Source of the DNA: Pirellulaceae bacterium
GTDB taxonomy: Bacteria; Planctomycetota; Planctomycetia; Pirellulales; Pirellulaceae
Length of the DNA: 38,686 nucleotides
Assembly (NCBI GenBank): GCA_028289675.1
Contig: JANQOL010000412.1
Span: forward strand, 1-38,686
Reading direction: 5' to 3'
Positions 9,599-19,687 of this stretch are shown piece by piece. Within the stretch, counting starts at the first letter, position 1, and every line of letters starts with the position of its first letter. Both the position numbers and the translations under genes were made by a program. The notes under the pieces were generated by a model. It was not told the DNA's origin. It made no database searches and saw only the letters and a list, made by a program, of their open reading frames with translations.

Positions 9599-10519
9599 TT
9601 ACGAATTGGGTCTGCGCAAGTTGCCGCCCCAACCTAATTTTTCTCGCAAGGCACGGTATTCATTTTTGTTCGGCACCCGAATCATCTTGAACGATACGGG
9701 AGCCTGCGATACTCGGTAACAATCACCTTCGCCTAATGGTCCCAGCACGCGCCCGTCGAAGACGGCTGACACGGTCTCATGCCCTTGGCGAATGAACATG
9801 TCAAACACGCGATCGGCTCGATCCACCACCGGCCGCATGGTCAGGGTGTGTGGGCTAATGGGGCTGATCACGACCGCTCCCAGCCGCCGGTGCAAAATGG
9901 GCCCTCCGGCCGACAAATTATGGGCCGTGGAGCCCACGGGCGTACTGACGATAAGTCCGTCGCAGCTGTACGTCGAGGCCAATTCCTGGTCGACATACAG
10001 ATCGATCTGCACCATCGAAAACGGAGGGCCGCCCAAGATGGCAGCTTCGTTCAATGCCAGCTGCGGCTTGGTTTGTTCGCCGGTCGAACTTCCAGCCCGA
10101 ATCAACTGGCATTGCAACATCACGTGCTCATCCACGGGGAAGCTACCGCGACACAGTTCCGGCCAAACTTGCTCCAACTCGTTCTCGTCCAGAGCGGCCA
10201 GAAATCCCAGTCTTCCCAAGTTGACGCCAATGACCGGTCGTTGGTGGGGGGCCATCCTACGGGCGGCGGACAGGATCGAGCCATCTCCGCCTAGCACGAC
10301 CACCACATCGATATCGGCCCGGTCAAAAGAGAAGGATTCGTCCTGATCGACCGCTACGATCTCGGCCGACTGGGCCAGGATCTTCTCCAGCCGCCGGAGT
10401 TCGGTAGCGACGCGCGGACGGTTGACGGACGCTAGCACCACGACTCGCGGTCGTGCCTGGTCAGCCTGGCTCCAGGAGGCTTCAGCTTGCATAGATGGGC
10501 GGCCTAGTGCGGGTCGCAC
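9599..10519 (-). CDS. nadK: NAD kinase
   Basis: VVVLGGDGSILSAARRM...GVNLGRLGFLA, DGLIVSTPVGSTAHNLSAGGPIL. Start may be internal at M10 (10492). Confidence 0.94.
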   Translation of the reverse strand: MRPALGRPSMQAEASWSQADQARPRVVVLASVNRPRVATELRRLEKILAQSAEIVAVDQDESFSFDRADIDVVVVLGGDGSILSAARRMAPHQRPVIGVNLGRLGFLAALDENELEQVWPELCRGSFPVDEHVMLQCQLIRAGSSTGEQTKPQLALNEAAILGGPPFSMVQIDLYVDQELASTYSCDGLIVSTPVGSTAHNLSAGGPILHRRLGAVVISPISPHTLTMRPVVDRADRVFDMFIRQGHETVSAVFDGRVLGPLGEGDCYRVSQAPVSFKMIRVPNKNEYRALREKLGWGGNLRRPNS

Positions 10520-10606
10520 GGAAGAGAGATCAACGTACTCGTTTGGGAGATGTCGCTACTGCGCACGATGAAACGAGCTGAACGAAACGGGGGAACACTT
10601 GGCGGA

Positions 10607-12499
10607 CTATAACGCTTCGGCACCCTGGCTGGCAAGCTCGCGACACAGTTCTACCACCCCGGGTACTGACATTCCCAATTCGGCCAGTAGCTCGGCGCGA
10701 TCGCCATGTTCGATGAACTGATCGGGCAGGCCTAGGCGGCGGAAACTGCGAGTGTCCCAACCGCGCTGACAGGCCAGTTCCAACACGGCGCTGCCGAAGC
10801 CGCCCATCAACGCCGCTTCTTCCGCCGAAACAACGAAGCGGCATTCATCAAACACCTGCTCCAGAACGTCCGCGTCAAGCGGTTTGATAAATCGAGGATT
10901 GATGACGGCGATATCCAGACCCTCGGCGGCCAGCACTTCTGCCGCCTTGACGGCGACTTCTAGCATTGGTCCCAGTCCGAGGATGGCACCGTCTGTGCCC
11001 CAGCGGACAATTTGGCTTTTGCCCATTTCAATGGGTTGATCGGAGAGATCGAACTCGGCTGCAGACGCCTTGGGGTAGCGAATGGCCACTGGGCCGTCCA
11101 CGCCAAGGGCAAAGTCCAGCATGGCGGCCAATTCCTGCCCGCTGCCGGGGGCCATGCAGGTGATGTTGGGGAACACCCGCATGTACCCAACGTCGAATAC
11201 GCCATGGTGCGTCGGACCGTCTGGGCCCGCCAATCCGGCTCGATCCATCATCATGGTCACCGGCAGGTTCTGCAACGCGACCTCTTGGAAGATCTGGTCG
11301 TAGCTCCGTTGTAGGAACGTGCTGTAGATTGCGACGATCGGACGGAGTCCAACTTTGGCGTGGCCGGCGGCAAATGCGACAGCGTGAGATTCGCAGATGC
11401 CTACATCGAAGAACCGCTCCGGAAACTCTTCGCGAACCGGTTCTAGCTTGTTTCCTTGGCACATGGCGGCGGTCATGACCGTAACTCGCTCATCCCTCCG
11501 CATGGCCGCGCCAATCGCATCGCGTGCAAAATTGGTGTAAGCCGGTGACGAGCCCTTGGACAGGATTTTGGCTTGTCCCGCCTGATCTTCGAAGGCAGGG
11601 GGCGTATGGAAGAAGACGGGATCCTTTTCCGCTGGCTGGTAACCATGCCCTTTATCAGTGACGACATGCAGTAGCACCGGCCCCTGTTTATCCTTGACCA
11701 TCCGCAAGTACTTGCTGATCAGGCCGATGTCGTGACCATCGATGGGGCCCACGTAATGGATCCCCAGCTCTTCGAACAACATGCCTCCATGCAAGCCCGC
11801 TTTAACACCTTCTTTAATCTGAGCCAGTAGCTTTTCAGCTGGATCGCCAAAAACGGGCACATGGTTGAGGACTTTGACGACTTCGTTCTTTAGACCTGTG
11901 TAGAAGGGGTTGCTACGCAGCCGATCCAGGTAGGTGGCCACGGAACCCACCCGAGGACAGATGCTCATGCGGTTGTCGTTCAGAATGATCAAGGAGTTGC
12001 TGGCCAATTCGCCGGCGTTGTTCAAAGCCTCGAATACGATGCCTGACGGGAACGCGCCGTCTCCTATGACCGCAACACTTTTGCGATGACTTTCGCCGCG
12101 CAAGTCATCTCCGCTGGTTAGACCCACGGCCGTGGACACACTGCATCCAGCGTGTCCGGTCATGAACAGGTCATATTCGCTTTCGCTCGGATTGGGATAT
12201 CCCATTAAGCCTCCCCGGGTTCGGATGGAGGCGAAATCCTGATAGCGTCCCGTCACCAGTTTGTGAGGGTAGATTTGGTGTCCGGTATCCCAGATCAACC
12301 GATCTTGGCGAAAGTCGAACGTGGCGTGCAGCGCCAGGCATAGTTCGACGACGCCCAAGTTGGACGCAAAGTGGGCGGTACGGATGCTGAGCAATCCGCA
12401 CAGAACCTCACGAATTTCGTCGGCCAACTGTTCCAAGTCGGTGACGCTCATCGCATGCAGGTCGATGGCAGAATCTATTTGTTCGAGCAGTTTGGCCAT
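10607..12499 (-). CDS. dxs: 1-deoxy-D-xylulose-5-phosphate synthase
   Basis: FDVGICESHAVAFAAGHAKVGLRPIVAIYSTFLQRSYDQIFQEVALQ, GDGAFPSGIVFEALNNAG; full length about 630 aa. Confidence 0.97.
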   Translation of the reverse strand: MAKLLEQIDSAIDLHAMSVTDLEQLADEIREVLCGLLSIRTAHFASNLGVVELCLALHATFDFRQDRLIWDTGHQIYPHKLVTGRYQDFASIRTRGGLMGYPNPSESEYDLFMTGHAGCSVSTAVGLTSGDDLRGESHRKSVAVIGDGAFPSGIVFEALNNAGELASNSLIILNDNRMSICPRVGSVATYLDRLRSNPFYTGLKNEVVKVLNHVPVFGDPAEKLLAQIKEGVKAGLHGGMLFEELGIHYVGPIDGHDIGLISKYLRMVKDKQGPVLLHVVTDKGHGYQPAEKDPVFFHTPPAFEDQAGQAKILSKGSSPAYTNFARDAIGAAMRRDERVTVMTAAMCQGNKLEPVREEFPERFFDVGICESHAVAFAAGHAKVGLRPIVAIYSTFLQRSYDQIFQEVALQNLPVTMMMDRAGLAGPDGPTHHGVFDVGYMRVFPNITCMAPGSGQELAAMLDFALGVDGPVAIRYPKASAAEFDLSDQPIEMGKSQIVRWGTDGAILGLGPMLEVAVKAAEVLAAEGLDIAVINPRFIKPLDADVLEQVFDECRFVVSAEEAALMGGFGSAVLELACQRGWDTRSFRRLGLPDQFIEHGDRAELLAELGMSVPGVVELCRELASQGAEAL

Positions 12500-12505
12500 A
12501 CCCCG

Positions 12506-13420
12506 CTACGATCTCCTCTCCACGACAAAGGTCGCTAATTCGGCTAACTTGCGAGCCCTATCACCAAAAACCGCAATGGCGGAGATGGCTTCACCGGACA
12601 GCCGGTCCGCCAGCTGGCGGGATTCGTCCAGGCCCAGCAGGCTGGGATAAGTTAGTTTACCGAGCGTGTTGTCCTTACGCGTGTTCTTGCCCAATTGTTC
12701 GCTGGTGGCTTCTACATCCAGGCAGTCATCAATGATTTGAAAGGCCAATCCTACCGCCTGTCCGTACTGTGCCAGCCTTCTAAGATGATCCAACGTGGCG
12801 CCGCCCGCTACCCCTCCCAATCGCAGGCTGCCTTCGATCAAGGCTCCAGTCTTGCGGCGATGGATGTATTTGAGAAAGTCCAATTCGCTTCGATCGCCCA
12901 AGTCCGGCGGCCCGTAGCGTCCCTCCGCGGCCAAATCATCGGCTTGGCCACCCACGAGATGCTGACGGCCAGCAACTTCCGCAAGAATTTGACAGCAATG
13001 AGCGGCCACGTCTGCTGGCATGTCTCGGCAGATCACTTCGATGGCCAGCATTTGCAAACTATCTCCAGCCAAGATGGCGGTTGCCTCATCAAATTTGAGA
13101 TGACAGGTTGGCTGGCCACGCCGCAACGTGTCGTCGTCCATGGCTGGCAGGTCGTCGTGGATGAGCGAGTAGACGTGTACGAACTCGACAGCACAAGCTG
13201 CCGGCAATGCGTCTTGCCAATTTCCACCCACTGCTTCGCAGGCCAGTAAGGCCAACAACGGTCGTAGTCGTTTGCCCGGCGCCAGTACGCTGTACCTGAT
13301 GGCTTCATTCAGACGCGCCGGGCATCCAGACTGAGTAGCGGTGTAGCTGTCCAATTGGGTTTCGACAGCCGCCATTTGCGGCTCAAGGCCATGGAAGAAA
13401 TTGGGTACAACCGAAGGCAT
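12506..13420 (-). CDS. ispA: Polyprenyl (farnesyl/geranylgeranyl) diphosphate synthase
   Basis: LIHDDLPAMDDDTLRRGQPTCH first Asp-rich motif, FQIIDDCLDVEATSEQLGK second. Confidence 0.93.
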   Translation of the reverse strand: MPSVVPNFFHGLEPQMAAVETQLDSYTATQSGCPARLNEAIRYSVLAPGKRLRPLLALLACEAVGGNWQDALPAACAVEFVHVYSLIHDDLPAMDDDTLRRGQPTCHLKFDEATAILAGDSLQMLAIEVICRDMPADVAAHCCQILAEVAGRQHLVGGQADDLAAEGRYGPPDLGDRSELDFLKYIHRRKTGALIEGSLRLGGVAGGATLDHLRRLAQYGQAVGLAFQIIDDCLDVEATSEQLGKNTRKDNTLGKLTYPSLLGLDESRQLADRLSGEAISAIAVFGDRARKLAELATFVVERRS

Positions 13421-13476
13421 GCGTATTCGTCACAAGAAGGTCGGCGACCATCGAAGAGTTCTGGATGGCTCGCGTT

Positions 13477-13845
13477 CTAGAATAGTTCGGTATCGGCTTG
13501 GTTGCGCTTCGTGCCAGCTGCCTTTGACTTGGCGGAGCCGGAAGCTGTTCGCCGCTGACTACGCGCCGCGCGACGTTCTTCCAGGCTCAAGTCCGCATCT
13601 TCGACAGGCTGCGTAATCGGATTCCCATCGGCGTCCAAGCCCGTCAGCACTTCAACGCGTCTTTGCGCGGCATCTAATTGAGTGTGGCACACTTTCATCA
13701 ACGCGATGGCTTGGGAGTAGTCCGTCAAAGCTTCTTCCAGCGTACCGCCACCGTGCTCCAACCGCCGGACAATGCTCTCCAACTGGCCCATGGCCTGTTC
13801 AAAATCAGGTGTTGGTTCTTTGGTCTTGGGCTTCTTTTTCGGCAT
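13477..13845 (-). CDS. xseB: Exodeoxyribonuclease VII small subunit
   Basis: DFEQAMGQLESIVRRLEHGGGTLEEALTDYSQAIALMKVCHTQLDAAQRRVE. Start trimmed to MPKKKPKTKEP. Confidence 0.92.
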   Translation of the reverse strand: MPKKKPKTKEPTPDFEQAMGQLESIVRRLEHGGGTLEEALTDYSQAIALMKVCHTQLDAAQRRVEVLTGLDADGNPITQPVEDADLSLEERRAARSQRRTASGSAKSKAAGTKRNQADTELF

Positions 13846-13993
13846 GGCAACTCTGGTCATCAGCTCCGGCGGGGGACCCAGGCAGAGTTCGCTACTGCCT
13901 GGGTGAATTATCGCTACAACTGACAAATTAGCCTAGTGGCCATGGCTCCACCGACCATTGATCCCAGGGGAGAATTTTGACCCGCTGAGATTT

Positions 13994-14022
13994 CTGACGT
14001 ATGTATCAGATGGCTCTATGAT
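13994..14022 (+). promoter_or_regulatory. Candidate sigma70-like promoter CTGACG-N17-TATGAT
   Basis: -35 at 13994-13999, -10 at 14017-14022, 17-nt spacer; places transcription start just ahead of ATG 14045. Confidence 0.4.
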
Positions 14023-14044
14023 TATCCCCGTAAGGCAAACTGAG

Positions 14045-15781
14045 ATGGCGTCGGAATTCTCGTCAGTAGGTGAGATTTGTGCTTGGGCGGAAGCACTCAA
14101 GGATGAAATTGCCCGGAAATCTTCGGTCAGAAAATCCAATCGCCGTGCCGCGGCCGTATCGACGAAACAGCGCGATGACTTGCTAACCGCAGTCGAATTG
14201 CTGCTCGAGCAAGTCAACGCTCAGAGCGATGAACGGTCTGAATCGGGGGACGTGGCGGACCCCCGCCAACCGCCTTCGAATTCTGGCCCAGACACCGAAC
14301 TGGGCGATCAACTGGCCGAAATCGTCGACGCATCATTGTCGCAGTGGCAGGCTCAGATTGCCAATTCATTTGAACAGTCGGCCACCAAAGCGTTGAGCCG
14401 GCAATTGAAGCAATCCGAACAACTGTGTCAGGATCTCCAAGGTCAACTGACGCGGATCGCTGGTCAAGAACGTGAGCTGGACGAGCAGCGCAAGGATCTG
14501 CGAGAGCAGCAACAAGACATCGAACAGCACTTGGCGACTGCCCTGCGGCAACAGTCGAAGATGGCCCGGCAGCGCAAATCCGTCGCCAAGGATCTGTGGG
14601 CCCGCAAGTTGGAGATCGAACAAGAAGCGGACCGGTTGCAAGTGGATGTTCGGCAACGAGTTGAAGCGGAGTTGCACCGAGATTTCGACCAACAACTGAG
14701 CGATCTCCAACAGCAAAACGCTGAACTCAGGGAACAGTTGACTGAGGCCCAGGAGGCATCACGCGAGTTCGAAAGCGGGTGGCAAGATTTGCTGGGCGAA
14801 GCAGATCAACGCATCCAAGAACTGGAAACGCAGCTGGCTGACCAGCCTGACGTCGACCAATCAACTGCCAACGCCGAGATCGAGGACCTGGAGAATCAGC
14901 TGGCCGATGCCCTCAGCCGTTTGGAACAAACGGAGCAGGTACAAATAAGTTTGGCCACCACGCAAGCCGAATTGGAACAGCTGCGCGCCGGTCACGAAGC
15001 GCTGCAAGAAAACTGCGAACAACTGCAAACGCAGTTGGACGCTGAGCAATCGAACGAACTAGATCCATCGACCGAGCTGCATACTCAGATCGAACGTCTC
15101 GAATCCGAACTGCAGGCGGTGCAAGAAGAACTGCTGGTCGCCGAACAAGCACAAGCGGACAGTTCCAATGATGCTGATGTTGAAGAGCTGCAACGCGAAC
15201 TCGAAGATCTGCGCAGTCAGAATGCTGACCTGGCAGCTCAGGTAGCGCGTCATCAGGTCGAGGGTCAATCCAGCAAACCGCATTTACCGTTCGACCAGGA
15301 AACGCTTAGTTGGGAAGAACGCAAGCAACTCATCATGCGGCAACTGGAGTCCGAGGATGCGGAACCGGAGCAGTTATCCGAAGACACTCGCCTCGAGATC
15401 GAACAAGTTGTTGCGGCAACACAGTTGGAGATTGAGCGCCGCGACAAGGAGCTCGAGGAGTTGCGGGCCATCGTGGAGCAGCAATCGGACACCAAGCAGG
15501 GGGTGGCTATCGGGGCGGCCGCCATTGCACAGATGATGGATCAAGACGAGTTGGTTTTGCAGGAGCGGCAGAAGCTCAAGGACATGCAGGCCCAATGGGA
15601 GGAAAAGTTGCGCCAGGCGGAGATCGATCTCTCGATGGAGCGGGCCAAATTGGCCAGAGAACGCAATGAATTGGAAGCGGAGGCGGTCAAGCTCCAGCTG
15701 ACTGATGAGGAGCAGCCTGCCGGCAAGGGACGTACGCGAAAATGGTTGGAGCATCTCGGGCTGCGGGACGACCCGAATTAG
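14045..15781 (+). CDS. Long coiled-coil protein, function unknown
   Basis: Extensive Gln/Glu/Leu-rich heptad-like sequence. ORF track starts at 13958 but ATG 14045 (MASEFSSVGEICAWAEALKDEI) fits the candidate promoter better. Confidence 0.8.
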   Translation: MASEFSSVGEICAWAEALKDEIARKSSVRKSNRRAAAVSTKQRDDLLTAVELLLEQVNAQSDERSESGDVADPRQPPSNSGPDTELGDQLAEIVDASLSQWQAQIANSFEQSATKALSRQLKQSEQLCQDLQGQLTRIAGQERELDEQRKDLREQQQDIEQHLATALRQQSKMARQRKSVAKDLWARKLEIEQEADRLQVDVRQRVEAELHRDFDQQLSDLQQQNAELREQLTEAQEASREFESGWQDLLGEADQRIQELETQLADQPDVDQSTANAEIEDLENQLADALSRLEQTEQVQISLATTQAELEQLRAGHEALQENCEQLQTQLDAEQSNELDPSTELHTQIERLESELQAVQEELLVAEQAQADSSNDADVEELQRELEDLRSQNADLAAQVARHQVEGQSSKPHLPFDQETLSWEERKQLIMRQLESEDAEPEQLSEDTRLEIEQVVAATQLEIERRDKELEELRAIVEQQSDTKQGVAIGAAAIAQMMDQDELVLQERQKLKDMQAQWEEKLRQAEIDLSMERAKLARERNELEAEAVKLQLTDEEQPAGKGRTRKWLEHLGLRDDPN

Positions 15782-15896
15782 CACACGTTGCCTTCTCCGG
15801 CTCGCAGGATCGGCGATTTCGTCGGCATCTTGCGCTATACGCGCGTGCGACTCGCACTAAACTGGAATGTTTAGCGCAACCTTTGATCGCGTTTGA

Positions 15897-17633
15897 ATGA
15901 AAATCAGCTCCATCCCACAACTGTATCGCAATCTTCGCCGATGGCAGGAAATCATTGCTGTCCTACGGCGCTACGGATTGGCGGACTGGCTCAGTCAGCT
16001 GAAATTCGATTTCATTCGAGATTGGATCAAGGATGACCAGGGCGTCCCTCTGGCCAGCTACTCGCGCGAAAAACGTATTCGCCTGGCCCTGACCGAGTTG
16101 GGGCCAACGTTTATCAAGCTGGGGCAGGTGCTCAGCCTGAGGCCAGATCTGATTGGACCCGAGCTGGCGACGGAATTGACCTCGCTACAGTCCCATGTAC
16201 CCGCGGATTCTGATGAGACCGTCCGCGAAATCATCGCCCAAGAACTGGGTCAGCCTGTCGAAGAGCTGTACGCCGAGTTCAATGGACAGGCCATTGCATC
16301 GGCGTCGATCGGCCAAGTGCACTTGGCGAAAATGCGGGATGGCACACCCGTGGTGGTCAAGGTCCAGCACGCAAATATCCACAGCACGGTGAACGAAGAC
16401 TTGGAGGTCATGGCCGGTCTAGCGACTCTGGCGAGCCATCTACCTGAGCTGGAGGTGTGGAAGCCGCAAGTGCTGGTAGAACAGCTATCTAAGTCGCTTC
16501 GCCGGGAGCTGAACTTTACTCGCGAGCTGCAGAATCTGCAGGTTTTTGGACGCGAGTTAGAGCATGTGGACGGGCTGCTGATTCCACAGCCATATCCTCG
16601 CCTGTCCAGCTCGCGTGTCCTCACGATGGAACTGATCAATGGTGTGCCGGTGAGCAAGTTGTCGCGCAAAGATTCGCGGCGAAACACCGATCCAGGTTCA
16701 GCAGAGGCCTTAGATGCTGACGCCGCCCAGGTGCAAGCCTTGGCGCGCCGCGCCGCAGAAGTTTATATGGAGATGATCTTCATCAACGGAGCGTATCACG
16801 CGGATCCGCATCCGGGAAACATTTTGGTCGTGGATGGGAACCAGCTGGGACTGCTAGATTTTGGCATGGTCGGTCGCATCGACGATCGCTTGCGCGAAAC
16901 CATTGAAGAAATGTTGTTAGCCGTGGCCAGCCGAGACGCTTCACTGCTGACCACATTGATCAAGCGGGTTGGCAATTCTCCGCCGCGGCTGGACGAGAGT
17001 ATTCTGTCGATCGATGTCGCCGATTTGGTGGCCACCTACGGTTCTCAACCGTTGGAGAGCTTCGATCTTGGCGGAGCGCTCAACGATGTGACCGAGATTA
17101 TGCACCGGCATCAAATCTCCCTGCCGCCGCAGACCTCGATGTTGATCAAGATGCTGGTTAGCCTGGAAGGGACCCTGAATCAGCTGTCGCCCCACTTCAG
17201 CTTGTTGGAAGTGATGCAGCCCTTTTTCCGCAAGATGTGGATGCGTCGCATTTCGCCGAAGCGGCAGGCCAAGCGGTTTCGACGGATCTATCTGGAACTG
17301 GAGACCTTGCTGGAAACCCTGCCGGGACAAGTCAGCAGCGTGATGCAGTTGATTCAAGAGGGGCGATTGGACGTACACTTGGCCCACAAAGGCCTCAGCC
17401 CGTCAGTCAACCGCATGGTTTTGGGGTTGCTGATTAGTTCGGTTTTTCTCGGGTCGTCATTGTTGCTGGCTTTTCACGTGCCACCGGTTCTCTTCTTGGA
17501 ACCCGGCTGGATGGGAATCGAGCGGCTGAGTCTGTTTGGTCTGATCGGATATGCCATAAGTTCCTTGGCCGTGTTACGATTGATACGAGCCATCAACCGT
17601 TCGGGGCATCTCGATCGAAAGGACACCGACTAG
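15897..17633 (+). CDS. ABC1/AarF/UbiB family atypical kinase-like protein
   Basis: [88 protein letters not shown]-terminal TM pair. Confidence 0.94.
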   Translation: MKISSIPQLYRNLRRWQEIIAVLRRYGLADWLSQLKFDFIRDWIKDDQGVPLASYSREKRIRLALTELGPTFIKLGQVLSLRPDLIGPELATELTSLQSHVPADSDETVREIIAQELGQPVEELYAEFNGQAIASASIGQVHLAKMRDGTPVVVKVQHANIHSTVNEDLEVMAGLATLASHLPELEVWKPQVLVEQLSKSLRRELNFTRELQNLQVFGRELEHVDGLLIPQPYPRLSSSRVLTMELINGVPVSKLSRKDSRRNTDPGSAEALDADAAQVQALARRAAEVYMEMIFINGAYHADPHPGNILVVDGNQLGLLDFGMVGRIDDRLRETIEEMLLAVASRDASLLTTLIKRVGNSPPRLDESILSIDVADLVATYGSQPLESFDLGGALNDVTEIMHRHQISLPPQTSMLIKMLVSLEGTLNQLSPHFSLLEVMQPFFRKMWMRRISPKRQAKRFRRIYLELETLLETLPGQVSSVMQLIQEGRLDVHLAHKGLSPSVNRMVLGLLISSVFLGSSLLLAFHVPPVLFLEPGWMGIERLSLFGLIGYAISSLAVLRLIRAINRSGHLDRKDTD

Positions 17634-17704
17634 CGTGGGCCGCACCAATGTCGCGCGTGTCCGTGGGCCCGGCTGTTCGATACTCGTCACTCTGTAATCG
17701 CCAC

Positions 17705-18397
17705 ATGACGCCCAAGCACGCTGAACCTGCCGTTGTCTTGCTAAGCGGTGGTCTCGATTCAGCCACCGTGTTAGCTATCGCTCGCGAACAGGGATATGCT
17801 CTGCATGCTCTCAGTTTTCGATACGGGCAGCGTCACCAATACGAACTGACTCGGGCGAAGCAATTGGCCGAAGCAGCTGGTGCACGGCATCTGATTTTCG
17901 ACGTCGATCTGTCGCAGTTTGGTGGATCGGCCTTAACCGCTGACATCGACGTACCTAAGCACACATCCGCGGAGGAAATTGGCTCGGAGATTCCGGTCAC
18001 GTACGTGCCAGCGCGCAACACGGTGTTCTTGTCGCTGTCACTGGCTTACGCGGAGAGTATTCAGGCTAATGACATCTTTTTGGGCGTGAACGCGTTGGAC
18101 TACAGCGGCTACCCGGATTGCCGGCCGGAGTACATTGACGCATTCACACGCTTGGCCAATTTGGCGACTAAAGCCGGCGTGGACGGAGAGGACGCAATTC
18201 GAATTCACACTCCCCTGATCCACTGGACGAAAGCTCAAATCATCGCCCGAGGGATCGAATTGGGAGTGGACTACAGTCTGACGACCAGTTGCTACGATCC
18301 TCAACAGGATGGGCAGCCCTGCCGGCACTGTGACGCATGTTTGTTGCGCCTTCGCGGCTTCCAGGAAAATGGGCTGCACGATCCAACAATTGGTTAG
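17705..18397 (+). CDS. queC: 7-cyano-7-deazaguanine synthase
   Basis: [18 protein letters not shown]-terminal [23 protein letters not shown] zinc site. ATG 17705 preferred over the upstream start. Confidence 0.94.
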   Translation: MTPKHAEPAVVLLSGGLDSATVLAIAREQGYALHALSFRYGQRHQYELTRAKQLAEAAGARHLIFDVDLSQFGGSALTADIDVPKHTSAEEIGSEIPVTYVPARNTVFLSLSLAYAESIQANDIFLGVNALDYSGYPDCRPEYIDAFTRLANLATKAGVDGEDAIRIHTPLIHWTKAQIIARGIELGVDYSLTTSCYDPQQDGQPCRHCDACLLRLRGFQENGLHDPTIG

Positions 18398-18402
18398 CCG
18401 AG

Positions 18403-19500
18403 ATGCAACCGAATCCGTTCAAATCGCAGTTACCTCAAGTCGTAGGACGTGGTTCGGCGACCAAACCCGCCAATCGATTTCTGAAGATTGAGGTCGAAGA
18501 CGATTTTGACCACATGGAGGGTGATCAAGAGTTCGTGGAACAGCTGTGTCGCGTGCCTACCGAGTACTTGGTCGACGATTCGCGAACCATCCTGTCCGAG
18601 AACCACAGTCCAGATATTCCTTTTCGCTACAGCCTCAACCCTTATCGCGGTTGCGGCCATGGGTGCGCGTACTGCTACGCACGACCAACTCACGAGTACT
18701 TTGGGTTGAATGCCGGACTGGACTTCGAGTCCAAGATCTTTGTCAAACAGCGAGCTGGTGAGTTACTCGCGCAGCAGCTTCGCAAGCGAACTTGGCAGTG
18801 CGAACCAATTATGATGTCGGGCGTGACGGATAGCTATCAGCCGGCCGAACGTCAGTTTCGCATTGCTCGCGCCTGCGTGGAGGTTGCGGCGCGGTTCAAT
18901 CAGCCGGTCAGTATCATTACCAAGAATGCGCTGGTGACCCGCGAGTTGGATGTGCTGGCCGACATGGCGGGCAAGCGACAAACACGTGTCGCCATCAGTT
19001 TGACAACTCTGGATCAGTCACTGAGTCGGCAGCTGGAGCCCCGCACTAGCAGCCCGGCAGCTCGCTTGCGAGCCATCAGCGAATTGTCTCAAGCAGGCGT
19101 GGAAGTGACTGTGATGACTGCTCCCATTATTCCCGGGCTGAATGACAGTGAGATTCCTGCTCTGTTGGAAGCCGCCCGCGAGCATGGCGCCACCTACGCC
19201 GGGTACGTGCTACTTAGATTGCCGACCACGGTGGCGCCGGTTTTCTTGGAGTGGTTGCAACGGTGCGCGCCCGACCACTACGAAAAAGTCAACTCTTTGA
19301 TACAAAACACGCGCGACGGAGCGTTGAATCAAAGTCGATTTGGGCAGCGTATGCGTGGTAGCGGGAACTTTGCCGACCACTTGGCAAATACCTTCAAGAT
19401 CTTTGCACGAAAATTTGACTTGGCTCGTCGCACACCGCCGCTGGACTGCTCCCAGTTTGCTCCCCCTGCCAAACCCGGCGGGCAACTTTCGTTGTTCTAA
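18403..19500 (+). CDS. PA0069-family / SPL-like radical SAM protein
   Basis: YSLNPYRGCGHGCAYCYARPTHEYFGLNAGLDFESKIFVK radical SAM motif. ATG 18403 lies 5 nt after the queC stop. Confidence 0.93.
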   Translation: MQPNPFKSQLPQVVGRGSATKPANRFLKIEVEDDFDHMEGDQEFVEQLCRVPTEYLVDDSRTILSENHSPDIPFRYSLNPYRGCGHGCAYCYARPTHEYFGLNAGLDFESKIFVKQRAGELLAQQLRKRTWQCEPIMMSGVTDSYQPAERQFRIARACVEVAARFNQPVSIITKNALVTRELDVLADMAGKRQTRVAISLTTLDQSLSRQLEPRTSSPAARLRAISELSQAGVEVTVMTAPIIPGLNDSEIPALLEAAREHGATYAGYVLLRLPTTVAPVFLEWLQRCAPDHYEKVNSLIQNTRDGALNQSRFGQRMRGSGNFADHLANTFKIFARKFDLARRTPPLDCSQFAPPAKPGGQLSLF

Positions 19501-19557
19501 TCCAGCGTCGTTTTGGTGGCGTCAATTAGCATTCGGGCCGAAAATGCAACGGCATGT

Positions 19558-19624
19558 TGTTTAGCAGTCAGCCGCAGGCGTACTTGGCTTGCGGGTATGT
19601 ACGCCTGCGGCTGACCGCTAAACA
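19558..19624. repeat. 26-bp inverted repeat with 15-nt loop (REP/MITE-like or bidirectional terminator-like)
   Basis: TGTTTAGCAGTCAGCCGCAGGCGTAC ... GTACGCCTGCGGCTGACCGCTAAACA; one mismatch in 26, lying between convergent genes. Confidence 0.85.
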
Positions 19625-19687
19625 GTGCCAAAAGAAAACAATGGCAAATACGGCCAAATCGATGCACTCGGGACTGCCAGAACATCA

